Assembly: GCF_001296045.1 (NCBI RefSeq) | Contig: NZ_LJHS01000019.1 | Coordinates: 62,001 to 126,000 of the forward strand | Origin: Rhizobium sp. AAP43 | GTDB lineage: Bacteria > Pseudomonadota > Alphaproteobacteria > Rhizobiales > Rhizobiaceae | Direction of reading: 5' to 3' | Length of the DNA: 64,000 nt | Part shown: piece by piece, positions 1 through 8,374 of the stretch | Layout: the number at the start of each line of letters is the position of its first letter | Position numbering within the stretch: position 1 is the first letter of the stretch | Made by a program: the position numbers and the translations under genes | Notes under the pieces: model-generated | What the model was told of the DNA's origin: nothing | The model's input: only the letters and a program-made list of their open reading frames with translations | Database searches by the model: none

Positions 1-3
1 AAG

Positions 4-441
4 ATGCGCAGGCAGATTGGAATTGCCCTTTTAATCACGGCTGGCCTTTTCGGCTCTCCGGCGGCAAGCCAGGATGGGAAAGATGAGGTGGCAGGCCTTG
101 CCCAAAATATCATCGCCCAGCAGATCAACGCTTTCCTGAATGACGATGCGAAGGCGGCCTATTCTCTGGCCTCCCCCGAAATCAAATCAGTGTTTCCGAA
201 TGCAGAGCGCTTCTTCGACATGGTCAAAAAGACCTATGCTCCAGTCTACAGACCCGGAAACTATGCCTTCGGGAGAAACCAGATTTCGAAAGATGGCACA
301 GTGGCCTTCCAGGAGGTGCTGATTTCAGCCCCCGATGGAAAAGACTGGGCCGTATATTATGAGCTGAAGAAGCAGCAAGACGGCAGCTTTGCCATCAATG
401 GTGTTCGGATGAAACGCGAAACTTCGAGTCAGGGCATCTGA
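4..441 (+). CDS. DUF4864 domain-containing exported protein
   Basis: A 145-residue protein with an N-terminal signal peptide (MRRQIGIALLITAGLFGSPA, cleavage probably near residue 22) followed by one small alpha/beta domain. The pattern of a helix (AQNIIAQQINAFLNDDAKAA), a Ser-Pro-Glu turn (YSLASPEIK) and a C-terminal WAVYYELKKQQDGSFAINGV sheet is typical of DUF4864, a nuclear-transport-factor-2-like fold of unknown function found in alphaproteobacteria. It is probably periplasmic. The gene starts at the window edge, so its promoter and ribosome binding site cannot be seen. It converges with tgt, with about 45 bp between the stops. The family call is fairly secure; the role is unknown. Confidence 0.75.
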   Translation: MRRQIGIALLITAGLFGSPAASQDGKDEVAGLAQNIIAQQINAFLNDDAKAAYSLASPEIKSVFPNAERFFDMVKKTYAPVYRPGNYAFGRNQISKDGTVAFQEVLISAPDGKDWAVYYELKKQQDGSFAINGVRMKRETSSQGI

Positions 442-487
442 CAAAGTCACCTGCCAGACGCCGACGCCCTGCCCTTCGGCCGATCGA

Positions 488-1618
488 TTAGACCGGGTCT
501 ATGTCGCCGCGCGCCCACATCTCGATGGTCTCGGCCTTGAAATCTTCGAAGCGATCTTCGGCGATCGCCTGACGGATGCCCTGCATCAATTCCTGATAGT
601 AGCTGAGGTTGTTCCAGGAGAGCAGCATGCCGCCGAGTGCCTCATTGGAGCGCACGAGGTGATGCAGATAGGCGCGCGAATAGTCGCGGGTCGCCGGGCA
701 GGACGACTGCTCGTCGAGCGGGCGCATGTCTTCTGCATGGCGGGCATTGCGGATATTGACCTTGCCGCGGCGGGTAAAAGCGAGACCATGGCGACCAGAG
801 CGGGTCGGCATGACGCAGTCGAACATGTCGATGCCTTCGGCGACCGATTTCAGCATGTCGTCAGGTGTGCCGACGCCCATGAGGTAGCGCGGCTTTTCGG
901 TGGGCAGAACCGGCAGCGTGATGCGCAGCATGTCAAGCATGACGGACTGAGGTTCGCCAACGGCAAGACCGCCGATCGAATAACCCTTGAGGTCCAACTG
1001 CTTGAGGCCTTCCGCCGAGCGGATGCGCAGAGCCGGCTGGTCGCCGCCCTGGACGATACCGAACATGGCCTTGCCGGGCTGATTGCCGAAGGCGACGCGG
1101 CAACGCTCGGCCCAGCGCAGTGACAATTCCATGGCGCGTTCGATCTCGCGCGGCTCGTTGGGCAGCGCCACACATTCGTCGAGCTGCATCTGGATGTCAC
1201 TGTCGAGCAGGCCCTGGATCTCGATCGAGCGTTCCGGCGACATGTGATGGAGAGAACCGTCGACATGGCTCTTGAAGGTCACGCCCTGCTCGTCGAGCTT
1301 GCGCAGGCCCGACAGCGACATGACCTGGAAACCGCCGGAATCGGTCAGGATCGGGCCGGGCCAGCGGATCAGCTCATGCAGACCGCCGAGGCGGGCGACA
1401 CGTTCCGGGCCGGGGCGCAACATCAGGTGATAGGTATTGCCGAGGATGATGTCCGCGCCGCCTTCCTTGACCTGGTCGAGATACATGGCCTTGACGGTGC
1501 CGACCGTACCGACTGGCATGAAGGCAGGCGTTCGGATCGTGCCGCGTGGCATGGTGATCTCGCCAAGTCGGGCCTTGCCGCTGGTGGCCTTCAGATTGAA
1601 TGTGAAATTCTCGGTCAT
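488..1618 (-). CDS. tgt: tRNA-guanine transglycosylase (queuine tRNA-ribosyltransferase), zinc site degenerate
   Basis: Tgt exchanges guanine 34 for preQ1 in tRNAs with GUN anticodons, the first tRNA-level step of queuosine synthesis. The 376-residue protein has the usual bacterial length. Visible motifs are DSGGFQV with the general acid/base Asp93, [11 protein letters not shown], and [13 protein letters not shown] with the nucleophile Asp267. The zinc site that in E. coli and Zymomonas Tgt is C-x-C-x2-C plus a His is broken here: at the aligned positions I read Ser305, Cys307, Thr310 and Asn336 ([16 protein letters not shown], then SWNNLSYYQ). The rest of the C-terminal helix is well kept, so this looks like a lineage trait, not decay. 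queA lies immediately upstream on the same strand (3 bp gap), so the two are co-transcribed. Confidence 0.95.
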   Translation of the reverse strand: MTENFTFNLKATSGKARLGEITMPRGTIRTPAFMPVGTVGTVKAMYLDQVKEGGADIILGNTYHLMLRPGPERVARLGGLHELIRWPGPILTDSGGFQVMSLSGLRKLDEQGVTFKSHVDGSLHHMSPERSIEIQGLLDSDIQMQLDECVALPNEPREIERAMELSLRWAERCRVAFGNQPGKAMFGIVQGGDQPALRIRSAEGLKQLDLKGYSIGGLAVGEPQSVMLDMLRITLPVLPTEKPRYLMGVGTPDDMLKSVAEGIDMFDCVMPTRSGRHGLAFTRRGKVNIRNARHAEDMRPLDEQSSCPATRDYSRAYLHHLVRSNEALGGMLLSWNNLSYYQELMQGIRQAIAEDRFEDFKAETIEMWARGDIDPV

Positions 1619-1621
1619 CGG

Positions 1622-2716
1622 TCAGTTGTCTTTCCGGAAGAGCAGGCTGGAATCGCCGTAGGAATAGAAGCGGTAGCCGGTTTTGATGGCGTGAGCGTAA
1701 GCGCCGCGCATCGTGTCGAGGCCGGCAAAGGCGGAAACCAGCATGAAGAGCGTGGATTTGGGCAGGTGGAAATTGGTCATCAACATGTCCACCGCCTTGA
1801 AGCGATAGCCGGGCGTGATGAAGATGCCGGTCGCACCCGACCAGGCGGGGATGTGGCCATTGTCTTCGGCAGCGCTTTCGAGCAGGCGCAGCGAGGTGGT
1901 GCCGACAGCGATGATGCGGTTACCGCGCGCACGAACGGCGTTAAGGGCTGCGGCCGTTGTAGCGTCGATATAACCGATTTCCTCGTGCATCTTGTGTTCG
2001 GCGGTATCGTCAGCCTTCACGGGCAGAAACGTACCGGCGCCGACATGCAGCGTGACGAAATGGCGCTCGATTCCGGCGGCGTCGAGTTTCGCGAAGAGAT
2101 CGGGCGTGAAATGCAGGCCGGCGGTGGGGGCCGCGACGGCGCCCTCTTCGCGGGCATAGATGGTCTGGTAGTCGGCGCGGTCTTGTCCGTCTTCGGGCCG
2201 CTTTGCGGCGATATAGGGCGGAAGCGGGATATGGCCGACAGTGGCGATCGCCTGGTCAAGATCAGGTCCCGAGAGATCAAAGGCCAGGTCGATTTCGCCG
2301 GCTTCGCCTTTTTCGGCGACGGTTGCCACCAGCGAACCCATGAGACAGACAGCGCCCTCGCCCTGCCCTTTGCCGAAATCAATCCGGTCGCCCTGCTTGA
2401 TGCGTTTGCCGGGCTTGGCAAAGGCCTTCCATCTGGAGGCGCCGACGCGCATATGGAGCGTGCACGAGACAGCGATTTCCTCGGCGCCTTCCCGGTGACG
2501 AATGCCCTCGAGTTGGGCCGGAATGACCTTGGTGTCGTTGAAGACCAGCGCGTCCCCGGGCTTCAGGAACGATGGCAGATCAAAGACCTGACGGTCTTCG
2601 AGCACGTGCTCTGCATCCGGTCGGACCACTAAAAAGCGCGCATGATCCCGCGGGCTTGCGGGCCTGAGCGCAATATTCTCGTCCGGCAGATCAAAATCGA
2701 AAAGGTCTACACGCAT
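1622..2716 (-). CDS. queA: S-adenosylmethionine:tRNA ribosyltransferase-isomerase
   Basis: QueA transfers and isomerises the ribosyl group of SAM onto preQ1-tRNA to make epoxyqueuosine, acting right after Tgt. The 364-residue product begins [19 protein letters not shown], the usual QueA N-terminus. I chose the ATG at 2716 over an upstream in-frame start at 2827 because the extra 37 residues are not QueA-like and span the terminator hairpin of the upstream gene. Family motifs include [19 protein letters not shown] (about residue 195) and [19 protein letters not shown] near the C-terminus. It forms an operon with tgt; queG, queC-F and other pathway genes are not in this window. Confidence 0.95.
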   Translation of the reverse strand: MRVDLFDFDLPDENIALRPASPRDHARFLVVRPDAEHVLEDRQVFDLPSFLKPGDALVFNDTKVIPAQLEGIRHREGAEEIAVSCTLHMRVGASRWKAFAKPGKRIKQGDRIDFGKGQGEGAVCLMGSLVATVAEKGEAGEIDLAFDLSGPDLDQAIATVGHIPLPPYIAAKRPEDGQDRADYQTIYAREEGAVAAPTAGLHFTPDLFAKLDAAGIERHFVTLHVGAGTFLPVKADDTAEHKMHEEIGYIDATTAAALNAVRARGNRIIAVGTTSLRLLESAAEDNGHIPAWSGATGIFITPGYRFKAVDMLMTNFHLPKSTLFMLVSAFAGLDTMRGAYAHAIKTGYRFYSYGDSSLLFRKDN

Positions 2717-2749
2717 CGTCGTCAGTTCGCTTTTTGGCTGGCGTTCATC

Positions 2750-2793
2750 AGAAAGCGAAAACCCGCCCGGGTGCTCAGCACCGAGGCGGGCTT
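2750..2793 (-). terminator. Rho-independent terminator of ppiB
   Basis: Read on the minus strand, the hairpin AGCCCGCC-tcggtgctgagcacccg-GGCGGGTT carries an inner GGTGCT/AGCACC pairing and is followed by TTTTCGCTTT. It lies between the ppiB stop and the queA start, so it separates the cyclophilin unit from queA-tgt. Confidence 0.7.
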
Positions 2794-2810
2794 GGTGTGC
2801 CTTAAGCCGA

Positions 2811-3320
2811 TCAGGCGTCGGCAGCAACCTTCATCGACAGGATCGAATCCGGATCGCTGACCGGTTCGCCCTTCTTGATCTGATCGATCACATCCATGCC
2901 TTCGATGACCTGACCCCAGACGGAGTACTGCTTGTTGAGCCAAGGCGCATCGGTGAAGCAGACGAAGAACTGCGAATTGGCCGAGTTCGGGTTCTGCGAA
3001 CGAGCCATGGAGCACGTGCCACGCACATGCGGCGTTGCCGAGAATTCAGCCTTCAGGTCAGGCTTTTCCGAACCGCCCATGCCGGCGCGGCCTGGGTTGA
3101 AGTCGGCGCCACCCTTCTTGCCGAACTTGACGTCGCCCGTCTGGGCCATGAAGTCGGGAATCACGCGATGGAAGACGACGCCGTCATAAGCGCCTTCGCG
3201 CGACAGTTCCTTGATCCGGGCTACATGGCCAGGGGCCAGATCCGGGAAAAGAGCGATGACAACCTTGCCCTTGGTGGTTTCCATCAGGATGGTGTTTTCC
3301 GGATCCTTGATCTCGGCCAT
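2811..3320 (-). CDS. ppiB: peptidyl-prolyl cis-trans isomerase, cyclophilin type (cytoplasmic)
   Basis: Cyclophilins catalyse cis-trans isomerisation of X-Pro bonds during folding. This 169-residue protein has no signal peptide, so it should be cytoplasmic like E. coli PpiB. Core motifs are [16 protein letters not shown] (active-site Arg and Phe), [20 protein letters not shown] and the C-terminal [19 protein letters not shown]. It sits 40 bp downstream of a second, exported cyclophilin on the same strand, so the two probably share a transcript. The ATG at 3320 follows a purine-rich ribosome binding site (GGAGAAACACC). Confidence 0.93.
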   Translation of the reverse strand: MAEIKDPENTILMETTKGKVVIALFPDLAPGHVARIKELSREGAYDGVVFHRVIPDFMAQTGDVKFGKKGGADFNPGRAGMGGSEKPDLKAEFSATPHVRGTCSMARSQNPNSANSQFFVCFTDAPWLNKQYSVWGQVIEGMDVIDQIKKGEPVSDPDSILSMKVAADA

Positions 3321-3360
3321 GGTGTTTCTCCTTGGTTGGGGCCCTCTGGCCCAGTAGATA

Positions 3361-3930
3361 TCAGTTGCGGCCGACAGTAACCTTGATCATGCGGTCCGGA
3401 TCGGTGACTTCGCCATTGCCACCTTCGCCACGCTTGATCTTGTCGACATGATCCATGCCGGCGACGACCTTGCCAACAACCGTGTACTGGCCGTTCAGGA
3501 AGCTACCCTCGGCGAACATGATGAAGAACTGCGAGTTGGCCGAATTCGGATCCTGGCTGCGCGCCATGCCGATCGTGCCGCGTTCGAACGGGGTGTTCGA
3601 GAATTCAGCAGGCAGATCGCCGAGGCTGGAACCGCCGGTACCGGCACGCGCTGCGTCGAATCCATTTTCCATGTCACCGAACTCGACGTCGCCGGTCTGA
3701 GCCATGAAGCCATCGATAACACGGTGGAAGGCGACATTGTCGTATTCGCCCTTGGAGGCAAGTTCCTTGATCTGCGCGACATGCTTGGGTGCGATCTCAG
3801 GCATGAGCTGGATGACGACCGGGCCATCCTTCAGCTGGATGGTAAGGAAATCGTCATTCGACTGCGCCTTGGCAGGCCCGAAGGCTGCGACGGCAATGAG
3901 GAAGGCGGTTGCGATATGGGCAAGCTTCAT
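3361..3930 (-). CDS. peptidyl-prolyl cis-trans isomerase, exported cyclophilin
   Basis: A second cyclophilin of 189 residues, paralogous to the neighbouring ppiB but with a signal peptide (MKLAHIATAFLIAVAAFGPA, cleavage after AKA), so periplasmic and functionally like E. coli PpiA. Conserved segments include VAFHRVIDGFMAQTGD and [21 protein letters not shown] placed the start at the ATG at 3930, because GGAG lies five bases before it and overlaps the in-frame GTG at 3936. The tandem cytoplasmic/periplasmic pair probably arose by local duplication. coaD lies about 25 bp upstream on the same strand, so this may be a coaD-ppi-ppiB unit. Confidence 0.92.
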   Translation of the reverse strand: MKLAHIATAFLIAVAAFGPAKAQSNDDFLTIQLKDGPVVIQLMPEIAPKHVAQIKELASKGEYDNVAFHRVIDGFMAQTGDVEFGDMENGFDAARAGTGGSSLGDLPAEFSNTPFERGTIGMARSQDPNSANSQFFIMFAEGSFLNGQYTVVGKVVAGMDHVDKIKRGEGGNGEVTDPDRMIKVTVGRN

Positions 3931-3955
3931 GGTCACTCCGGTTCTGATCGGGGGC

Positions 3956-4450
3956 TCAGCGCCCGTATTTGGAATTCAGGGCGGCGAGCACGGGTCCGGG
4001 AACGAAGGCACTGACATCACCACCAATGCCGGCGATCTGGCGGACCAATGTGGCGGTTATGGGCCGAGAGAGCGTGCTCGCCGGCAGGAAGATGGTCTGC
4101 AACTCAGGTGCCATTGTTGCATTCATGCCGGCAAGCTGCATTTCATAGTCGAAATCCGTGCCGTCGCGCAGGCCGCGGACCATGACGCGGGCGCCGTGGC
4201 GGCGCGCAGCATCAACCGCAAGGTCGGCGAAGGAAACGACCTCGACATCCCCTGCCCGTCTGGGCAAAACGGCAGCAAGTGAACGGCGGATCAGATCAGC
4301 GCGCTCATCAAAGGTGAAAAGCGGCACCTTGCCGGGATGCACACCAATTGCCACGACCACCTTGTCGACGACATTCAGCGCCTGGACGAGGACGTCCAAG
4401 TGCCCGTTTGTCATCGGATCGAAGGAGCCGGGGTAGAATGCGCTGGTCAT
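3956..4450 (-). CDS. coaD: phosphopantetheine adenylyltransferase
   Basis: CoaD adenylylates 4'-phosphopantetheine to dephospho-CoA, the penultimate step of coenzyme A synthesis. The 164-residue protein starts [20 protein letters not shown], containing the nucleotidyltransferase GSFDP and T/H-x-GH motifs that bind ATP; further on are [12 protein letters not shown] and the FLPAS segment near residue 125. The ATG at 4450 is chosen because the upstream 19-residue extension is not family-like. It is the first gene of a minus-strand group with the two cyclophilins and is divergent from the small membrane protein locus. Confidence 0.95.
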   Translation of the reverse strand: MTSAFYPGSFDPMTNGHLDVLVQALNVVDKVVVAIGVHPGKVPLFTFDERADLIRRSLAAVLPRRAGDVEVVSFADLAVDAARRHGARVMVRGLRDGTDFDYEMQLAGMNATMAPELQTIFLPASTLSRPITATLVRQIAGIGGDVSAFVPGPVLAALNSKYGR

Positions 4451-4554
4451 GAATGCCCGATCAATATTTTTCGACCGCCTTTTGTCACGGACCGCGTCTA
4501 ACCGCAAGCGCCTTGCCTTTGCGAAGACGCTGGATTGCCTCGGTTAGAGCACAT

Positions 4555-4592
4555 GAATGCCAGATGAACGCAGCGTTCAAGGCGACTTCAGG
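4555..4592 (+). repeat. 38-bp repeat copy A with GAACGC-A-GCGTTC palindrome
   Basis: This block is repeated 203 bp downstream at 4758-4795 with four mismatches in 38 bases. Its core is the perfect palindrome GAACGCAGCGTTC at 4566-4578, flanked by GAATGC on the left and ACTTCAGG on the right. It lies about 60-95 bp upstream of the first small membrane protein gene and about 105 bp upstream of divergent coaD, so it could be an operator for either. The repeat is seen directly; a regulator-binding role is inference. Confidence 0.7.
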
Positions 4593-4649
4593 ACGTCTCC
4601 CCTATGTTGCCAGCATTGACATAACCAACGGACTGCAAAGGACGTTTCC

Positions 4650-4805
4650 ATGCTGGTACTGCTGATCGTAACCGCCGTCGCTGCTTCGCTTCTGGTCGAA
4701 CTCGGCCTGATGGTTGCTCGCGAGATTTCTGAAGCTGCCCAAGATGTTCGCAAAGATGAACGCCAGATGAACGGCGCGTTCAAGACGACTTCAGGCGCTC
4801 GTTGA
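4650..4805 (+). CDS. small single-pass membrane protein (51 aa), uncharacterised
   Basis: A 51-residue ORF starting MLVLLIVTAVAASLLVELGL, one continuous hydrophobic helix (about residues 1-24), then a charged amphipathic tail (AREISEAAQDVRKDERQMNG) and a short polar end. ATG 4650 is preceded by AAAGGACGTTTCC, a good ribosome binding site. The last third of the gene is made of the 38-bp repeat copy B, so the tail DERQMNGAFKTTSG is encoded by repeat DNA. It is the first of three consecutive microprotein genes on this strand. I recognise no family. It is probably an inner-membrane protein with its charged tail in the cytoplasm. Confidence 0.6.
   Translation: MLVLLIVTAVAASLLVELGLMVAREISEAAQDVRKDERQMNGAFKTTSGAR
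4758..4795 (+). repeat. 38-bp repeat copy B inside the first small ORF
   Basis: Second copy of the block at 4555-4592, with core GAACGGCGCGTTC at 4769-4781 (arms GAACG/CGTTC). It lies within the 3' end of the 51-residue ORF and about 100-130 bp upstream of the second small ORF, mirroring the position of copy A relative to the first. This suggests that a gene-plus-control-region unit was duplicated, or that each ORF is read from its own copy of the motif. Confidence 0.65.
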
Positions 4806-4861
4806 TAGATTGATCTTACGCTGCGCTGGAACCATTTCGGCGTATGGACATTTACCGGTTC

Positions 4862-4875
4862 GAATGCCGGCATTC
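4862..4875 (+). repeat. 14-bp perfect palindrome upstream of the second small ORF
   Basis: GAATGCCGGCATTC is fully self-complementary and ends 15 bases before the ATG at 4891. It resembles the GAACGC-type palindromes of the neighbouring repeats (GAAYGC/GCRTTC). It could be a repressor operator overlapping the leader or an RNA hairpin before the ribosome binding site. Confidence 0.55.
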
Positions 4876-4890
4876 ACAAGGACTAAAGCA

Positions 4891-5043
4891 ATGCATGATA
4901 AAGTTACCATGATCAACCTCGTATGGGTGATGCTGATGACTGCCATGGTTGCGACTTCGGCAACCTTTTACGTGAAAGACAGCACAAACGGCAAGTTCAA
5001 CGGCCCGCCGATGACGGCCCGTTACCACAGCTTCGGTCACTGA
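4891..5043 (+). CDS. small single-pass membrane protein (50 aa), uncharacterised
   Basis: The 50-residue product has a short polar N-terminus (MHDKVTM), one hydrophobic helix (INLVWVMLMTAMVATSATFY, about residues 8-27) and a Gly/Pro/His-containing tail ending HSFGH. I prefer the ATG at 4891, behind AAGGACTAAAGCA, to the longer reading from 4810, which would run through the palindrome at 4862 and adds residues unlike a leader. It is the middle member of three microproteins, with gaps of 85 and 63 bp. No known family recognised. Confidence 0.55.
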   Translation: MHDKVTMINLVWVMLMTAMVATSATFYVKDSTNGKFNGPPMTARYHSFGH

Positions 5044-5106
5044 TCTCAAGGCCGGCAGCTTCTCTACTGAATTTGACGTTCACGCTGAAAAAGAAAGGAA
5101 AGACCC

Positions 5107-5241
5107 ATGATACTCACCCTCACGGTTCTCGCCGCTCTGATCAGCGGCATGTTCGTCGCTTCCGTCGCCTCGACGGTCGCCGCTTTGAAGCGCGAAGACG
5201 AGGATTTTAAAGCCATGGTCGAACGCCAACGGGCGTTCTAA
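5107..5241 (+). CDS. small single-pass membrane protein (44 aa), uncharacterised
   Basis: The 44-residue ORF encodes one hydrophobic helix (MILTLTVLAALISGMFVASV, about residues 1-26) and a highly charged tail (ALKREDEDFKAMVERQRAF). It has a strong ribosome binding site (AAAGGAAAGACCC before ATG 5107). Its architecture mirrors the first small ORF, helix then charged tail with ERQ near the end. The end of the gene contains an inverted repeat (5221-5238) and is followed by a terminator at 5277. It is too short for most gene callers; the good ribosome binding site and terminator make it credible. No family recognised. Confidence 0.6.
   Translation: MILTLTVLAALISGMFVASVASTVAALKREDEDFKAMVERQRAF
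5221..5238 (+). repeat. GAACGCC-AACG-GGCGTTC inverted repeat at the end of the third small ORF
   Basis: Seven-base perfect arms with a four-base spacer directly before the TAA stop of the 44-residue ORF. It is the fourth GAAYGC/GCRTTC-type palindrome in 690 bp. It may be a DNA-binding site shared with the upstream copies or an RNA hairpin at the 3' end of the message. Confidence 0.55.
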
Positions 5242-5276
5242 GGCTCGACGCACCACACTCGCACTGACCAAACATC

Positions 5277-5314
5277 AAAAAGCCCGCCCGGATCACGATC
5301 CGGCGGGCTTTTCT
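5277..5314 (+). terminator. Rho-independent terminator after the small-ORF locus
   Basis: AAAAGCCCGCC and GGCGGGCTTTT form a long stem with an inner GGATC/GATCC pairing, followed by TTTTCTC. It is nearly symmetrical and could act on both strands, but the position fits the end of the plus-strand small-ORF transcript. Confidence 0.7.
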
Positions 5315-5331
5315 CATTCTATCTTGACATG

Positions 5332-5366
5332 ACAAAGGCCGGACCCTGAAAGTCCGGCCTTCTTTT
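5332..5366 (-). terminator. terminator hairpin downstream of gyrA
   Basis: GGCCGGAC/GTCCGGCC stem with a seven-base loop, immediately after the gyrA stop and followed on the minus strand by TTTGTC. The plus-strand side is also T-rich (TTCTTTT), so it may be bidirectional. Confidence 0.6.
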
Positions 5367-5371
5367 CAAGA

Positions 5372-8182
5372 TTACTCGGTCGGCGTTTCGCTGTCCGCGC
5401 TACCGTCTGCTGCCGCGCCAGTGTCCAGACCGACTTCCAGTTCTGAAGCTTCGGCGTCCACCGCATCTTCCTCGCCTTCCGGCTCGCTGATGCGCTCGAC
5501 AGACACAACCTTCTCATCTTTCGCGGTGGAGAAAATGGTCACGCCCTTCGTCGCGCGGCTGGCGATGCGGATGCCATCAACCGGCACGCGGATCAGCTGA
5601 CCACCATCAGACACCAGCATCAACTGGTCCTTGTCCTCGACCGGGAAGGCCGCGATCAGTTCACCGATTTCGCTTGTCTTGGACGTGTCAGTGGCCCGGA
5701 TACCCTTGCCGCCACGGCCCGAAATGCGGAAGTCGTAGGACGACGAACGCTTGCCATAGCCCTTCTGAGAGACCGTCAGAACGAACTGCTCACGCGACTT
5801 CAGTTCCTGATAACGCTCCTCGGTGAGTTCACCTTCCTCGGTGACTTCCTCGCCAACCAGCGCGATATCATCTTCTTCAACACCGCTTGCACGCCGTTCG
5901 GCGGCAGAGCGCTTGAGATAGGCTGCACGCTCCCATGGTTCCGCATCGACATGGCCCAGAATGGTCATGGAGATAATGCGGTCAGTCGCAGCCAGCGAAA
6001 CGCCGCGGACACCAATCGAATTACGACCGGCAAACACGCGGACATCATCGACCGAGAAGCGGATGGCCTGACCGAGCGCAGTCGTCATCAGAACATCGTC
6101 CCGATCGGTACAGGTCTCGACGGCGAGAATCTGGTCGCCCTCTTCTTCAAGCTTCATCGCGATCTTGCCGTTCCGATTCACCTGGATGAAGTCGGAGAGC
6201 TTGTTTCGGCGCACGGTCCCGCGTGTCGTCGAGAACATCACGTCGAGGTTTTCCCAGTTCTTTTCGTCCTCAGGCAGCGGCATGATCGAGGTAATACGCT
6301 CGCCGGGCTCCAGCGGGAACATATTGATCATGGCCTTGCCGCGAGAGGTTGGCGTCCCGATCGGCAGACGCCATACCTTCTCCTTGTAGACAATACCGCG
6401 CGAGGAGAAGAACAGAACGGGCGTATGCGTATTGGCGACAAACAGGCGGGTGGCGAAATCTTCGTCCTTCATCGCCATGCCCGAGCGGCCCTTGCCGCCA
6501 CGACGCTGAGCGCGATACGTGGTCAGAGGCACGCGCTTGATGTAGCCGGCATGCGAAACAGTGACGACCATCTCCTCACGCGCGATCAGGTCCTCGTCGT
6601 CCATATCCGGGCCGCCATCCATGATGACGCTCCGACGAGGCGTGCCAAATTCATCGCGCACGGCCGCGAGTTCATCCTTTACGATCGTCTGGATGCGGAC
6701 ACGCGAAGAGAGAATATCGAGATAATCGGCGATTTCCGCGCCGATCTTGTTCAATTCCTCATCGATTTCATCGCGACCGAGTGCCGTCAGGCGGGCCAGG
6801 CGCAGTTCGAGAATGGCGCGCGCCTGTTCTTCCGAGAGATTGTAGGTCAGGTCCTCGTTGATCCGGTGACGCGGATCGTCAATCAGGCGGATCAGAGATT
6901 CGACGTCCTTGGCAGGCCAACGGCGCGTCATCAACTGCTCGCGGGCCGTTGCCGGATCCGGCGCCTTGCGGATCAGCGCAATGACTTCGTCGATATTGGC
7001 AACAGCAATCGCAAGACCGACCAAGACATGCGCCCGGTCGCGCGCCTTACGCAGGAGGAACTTGGTACGGCGGCTGACGACGTCTTCGCGGAAGGCGACG
7101 AAGGCGCGCAGCATGTCGAGCAGCGTCAGCTGTTCCGGCTTGCCGCCGTTGAGCGCCACCATATTGCAGCCGAAAGAGGTCTGCAGCGGTGTGTAGCGGT
7201 AGAGCTGATTGAGGATGACCTCGGCATTGGCATCGCGCTTCAGCTCAATGACAACCCGGTACCCCTGACGGTCCGACTCATCGCGCAGGTCGGAGATGCC
7301 TTCGATACGCTTTTCGCGCACCAACTCGGCCATCTTCTCGATCATCGTCGACTTGTTCACCTGATAGGGGATCTCGGTGATGATGATCTGTTCGCGGTCG
7401 CCGCGCATTGGCTCGACGCGGGCAACGCCGCGCATGATGACGGAGCCCCTGCCCGTCTCATAGGCCGACTTGATGCCGGACCGGCCTAGGATCATCGCAC
7501 CGGTCGGAAAGTCGGGACCCGGGATGATCTGCATCAGTTCCGGCAGTTCGATCGCCGGATCATCGATCAGCGCAATACAGCCATTGATGACTTCGGAGAG
7601 ATTGTGCGGCGGTATATTGGTCGCCATGCCCACCGCGATGCCGCCTGCGCCGTTGACCAGCAGGTTCGGGAATTTTGCGGGAACGACAACCGGCTCCGAC
7701 ATGGTGCCGTCGTAGTTGTCGCGGAAATCGACGGTTTCCTTGTCGAGGTCATCGAGCAGCGCGTGGGCGACCTTCTGAAGGCGGCATTCCGTGTAACGCT
7801 GGGCCGCCGGTGGGTCACCGTCGACGGAGCCGAAATTGCCCTGACCATCGATCAGCGGCATACGCAGCGACCAGTCCTGCGCCATACGGGCGAGCGCGTC
7901 ATAGATCGCGGCGTCGCCATGCGGATGGTATTTACCCATCACGTCACCGGTGACGCGGGCGCTCTTGACGTATTTCTTGTTCCAGTCGAGGCCGAGTTCA
8001 TTCATCCCGAAAAGGATGCGGCGATGAACCGGCTTCAGTCCGTCGCGCACGTCTGGAAGCGCGCGGCTGACGATGACGCTCATGGCGTAATCGAGATAGG
8101 ACCGCTGCATTTCCTCGATGATGGAAATCGGCTCGATGTCGGACGGAAACTTGCCGCCGCCGGGAGTGCTTTGCTCAGTCAA
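5372..8182 (-). CDS. gyrA: DNA gyrase subunit A
   Basis: GyrA is the breakage-reunion subunit of DNA gyrase, which introduces negative supercoils. The 936-residue protein carries the winged-helix core with catalytic Tyr130 (AAQRYTECR), the quinolone-determining segment [13 protein letters not shown] at residues 83-95, and the C-terminal beta-pinwheel with the GyrA box QRRGGKG. Ala91 replaces the serine found at E. coli position 83, while Asp95 (E. coli 87) is kept; Ala here is linked to natural low quinolone sensitivity in Bartonella. An insertion rich in charged residues after [12 protein letters not shown] is seen in alphaproteobacterial GyrA. The C-terminus is acidic. The start appears to be TTG (8182), since no ATG lies before the conserved [19 protein letters not shown] segment. 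Confidence 0.96.
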   Translation of the reverse strand: MTEQSTPGGGKFPSDIEPISIIEEMQRSYLDYAMSVIVSRALPDVRDGLKPVHRRILFGMNELGLDWNKKYVKSARVTGDVMGKYHPHGDAAIYDALARMAQDWSLRMPLIDGQGNFGSVDGDPPAAQRYTECRLQKVAHALLDDLDKETVDFRDNYDGTMSEPVVVPAKFPNLLVNGAGGIAVGMATNIPPHNLSEVINGCIALIDDPAIELPELMQIIPGPDFPTGAMILGRSGIKSAYETGRGSVIMRGVARVEPMRGDREQIIITEIPYQVNKSTMIEKMAELVREKRIEGISDLRDESDRQGYRVVIELKRDANAEVILNQLYRYTPLQTSFGCNMVALNGGKPEQLTLLDMLRAFVAFREDVVSRRTKFLLRKARDRAHVLVGLAIAVANIDEVIALIRKAPDPATAREQLMTRRWPAKDVESLIRLIDDPRHRINEDLTYNLSEEQARAILELRLARLTALGRDEIDEELNKIGAEIADYLDILSSRVRIQTIVKDELAAVRDEFGTPRRSVIMDGGPDMDDEDLIAREEMVVTVSHAGYIKRVPLTTYRAQRRGGKGRSGMAMKDEDFATRLFVANTHTPVLFFSSRGIVYKEKVWRLPIGTPTSRGKAMINMFPLEPGERITSIMPLPEDEKNWENLDVMFSTTRGTVRRNKLSDFIQVNRNGKIAMKLEEEGDQILAVETCTDRDDVLMTTALGQAIRFSVDDVRVFAGRNSIGVRGVSLAATDRIISMTILGHVDAEPWERAAYLKRSAAERRASGVEEDDIALVGEEVTEEGELTEERYQELKSREQFVLTVSQKGYGKRSSSYDFRISGRGGKGIRATDTSKTSEIGELIAAFPVEDKDQLMLVSDGGQLIRVPVDGIRIASRATKGVTIFSTAKDEKVVSVERISEPEGEEDAVDAEASELEVGLDTGAAADGSADSETPTE

Positions 8183-8374
8183 ATCAGGTCACGATCTTTG
8201 TTCGGAATCACTGGGAATTTTATAGCGGAACAGGCGCTGGAGCGCCAATTTTGCGCCTCGTTATAAACAGGCTTTTGGGCTGAGGGAAAGGCGCAGCGGA
8301 CAATAACCGGCGCTATCTCTTGCAAGCCGCTCCCCAGTTTGACTTTATGGGCGCAACTTCAGGGGAGAAATGTG

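Noticed and set aside
1244-2632. 462-codon open frame opposite tgt and queA
   Set aside because: Spans the junction of two well-supported genes on the other strand and has shadow-like composition.
5951-7489. 512-codon open frame opposite gyrA
   Set aside because: Antisense shadow of gyrA; no recognisable domain and no ribosome binding site.
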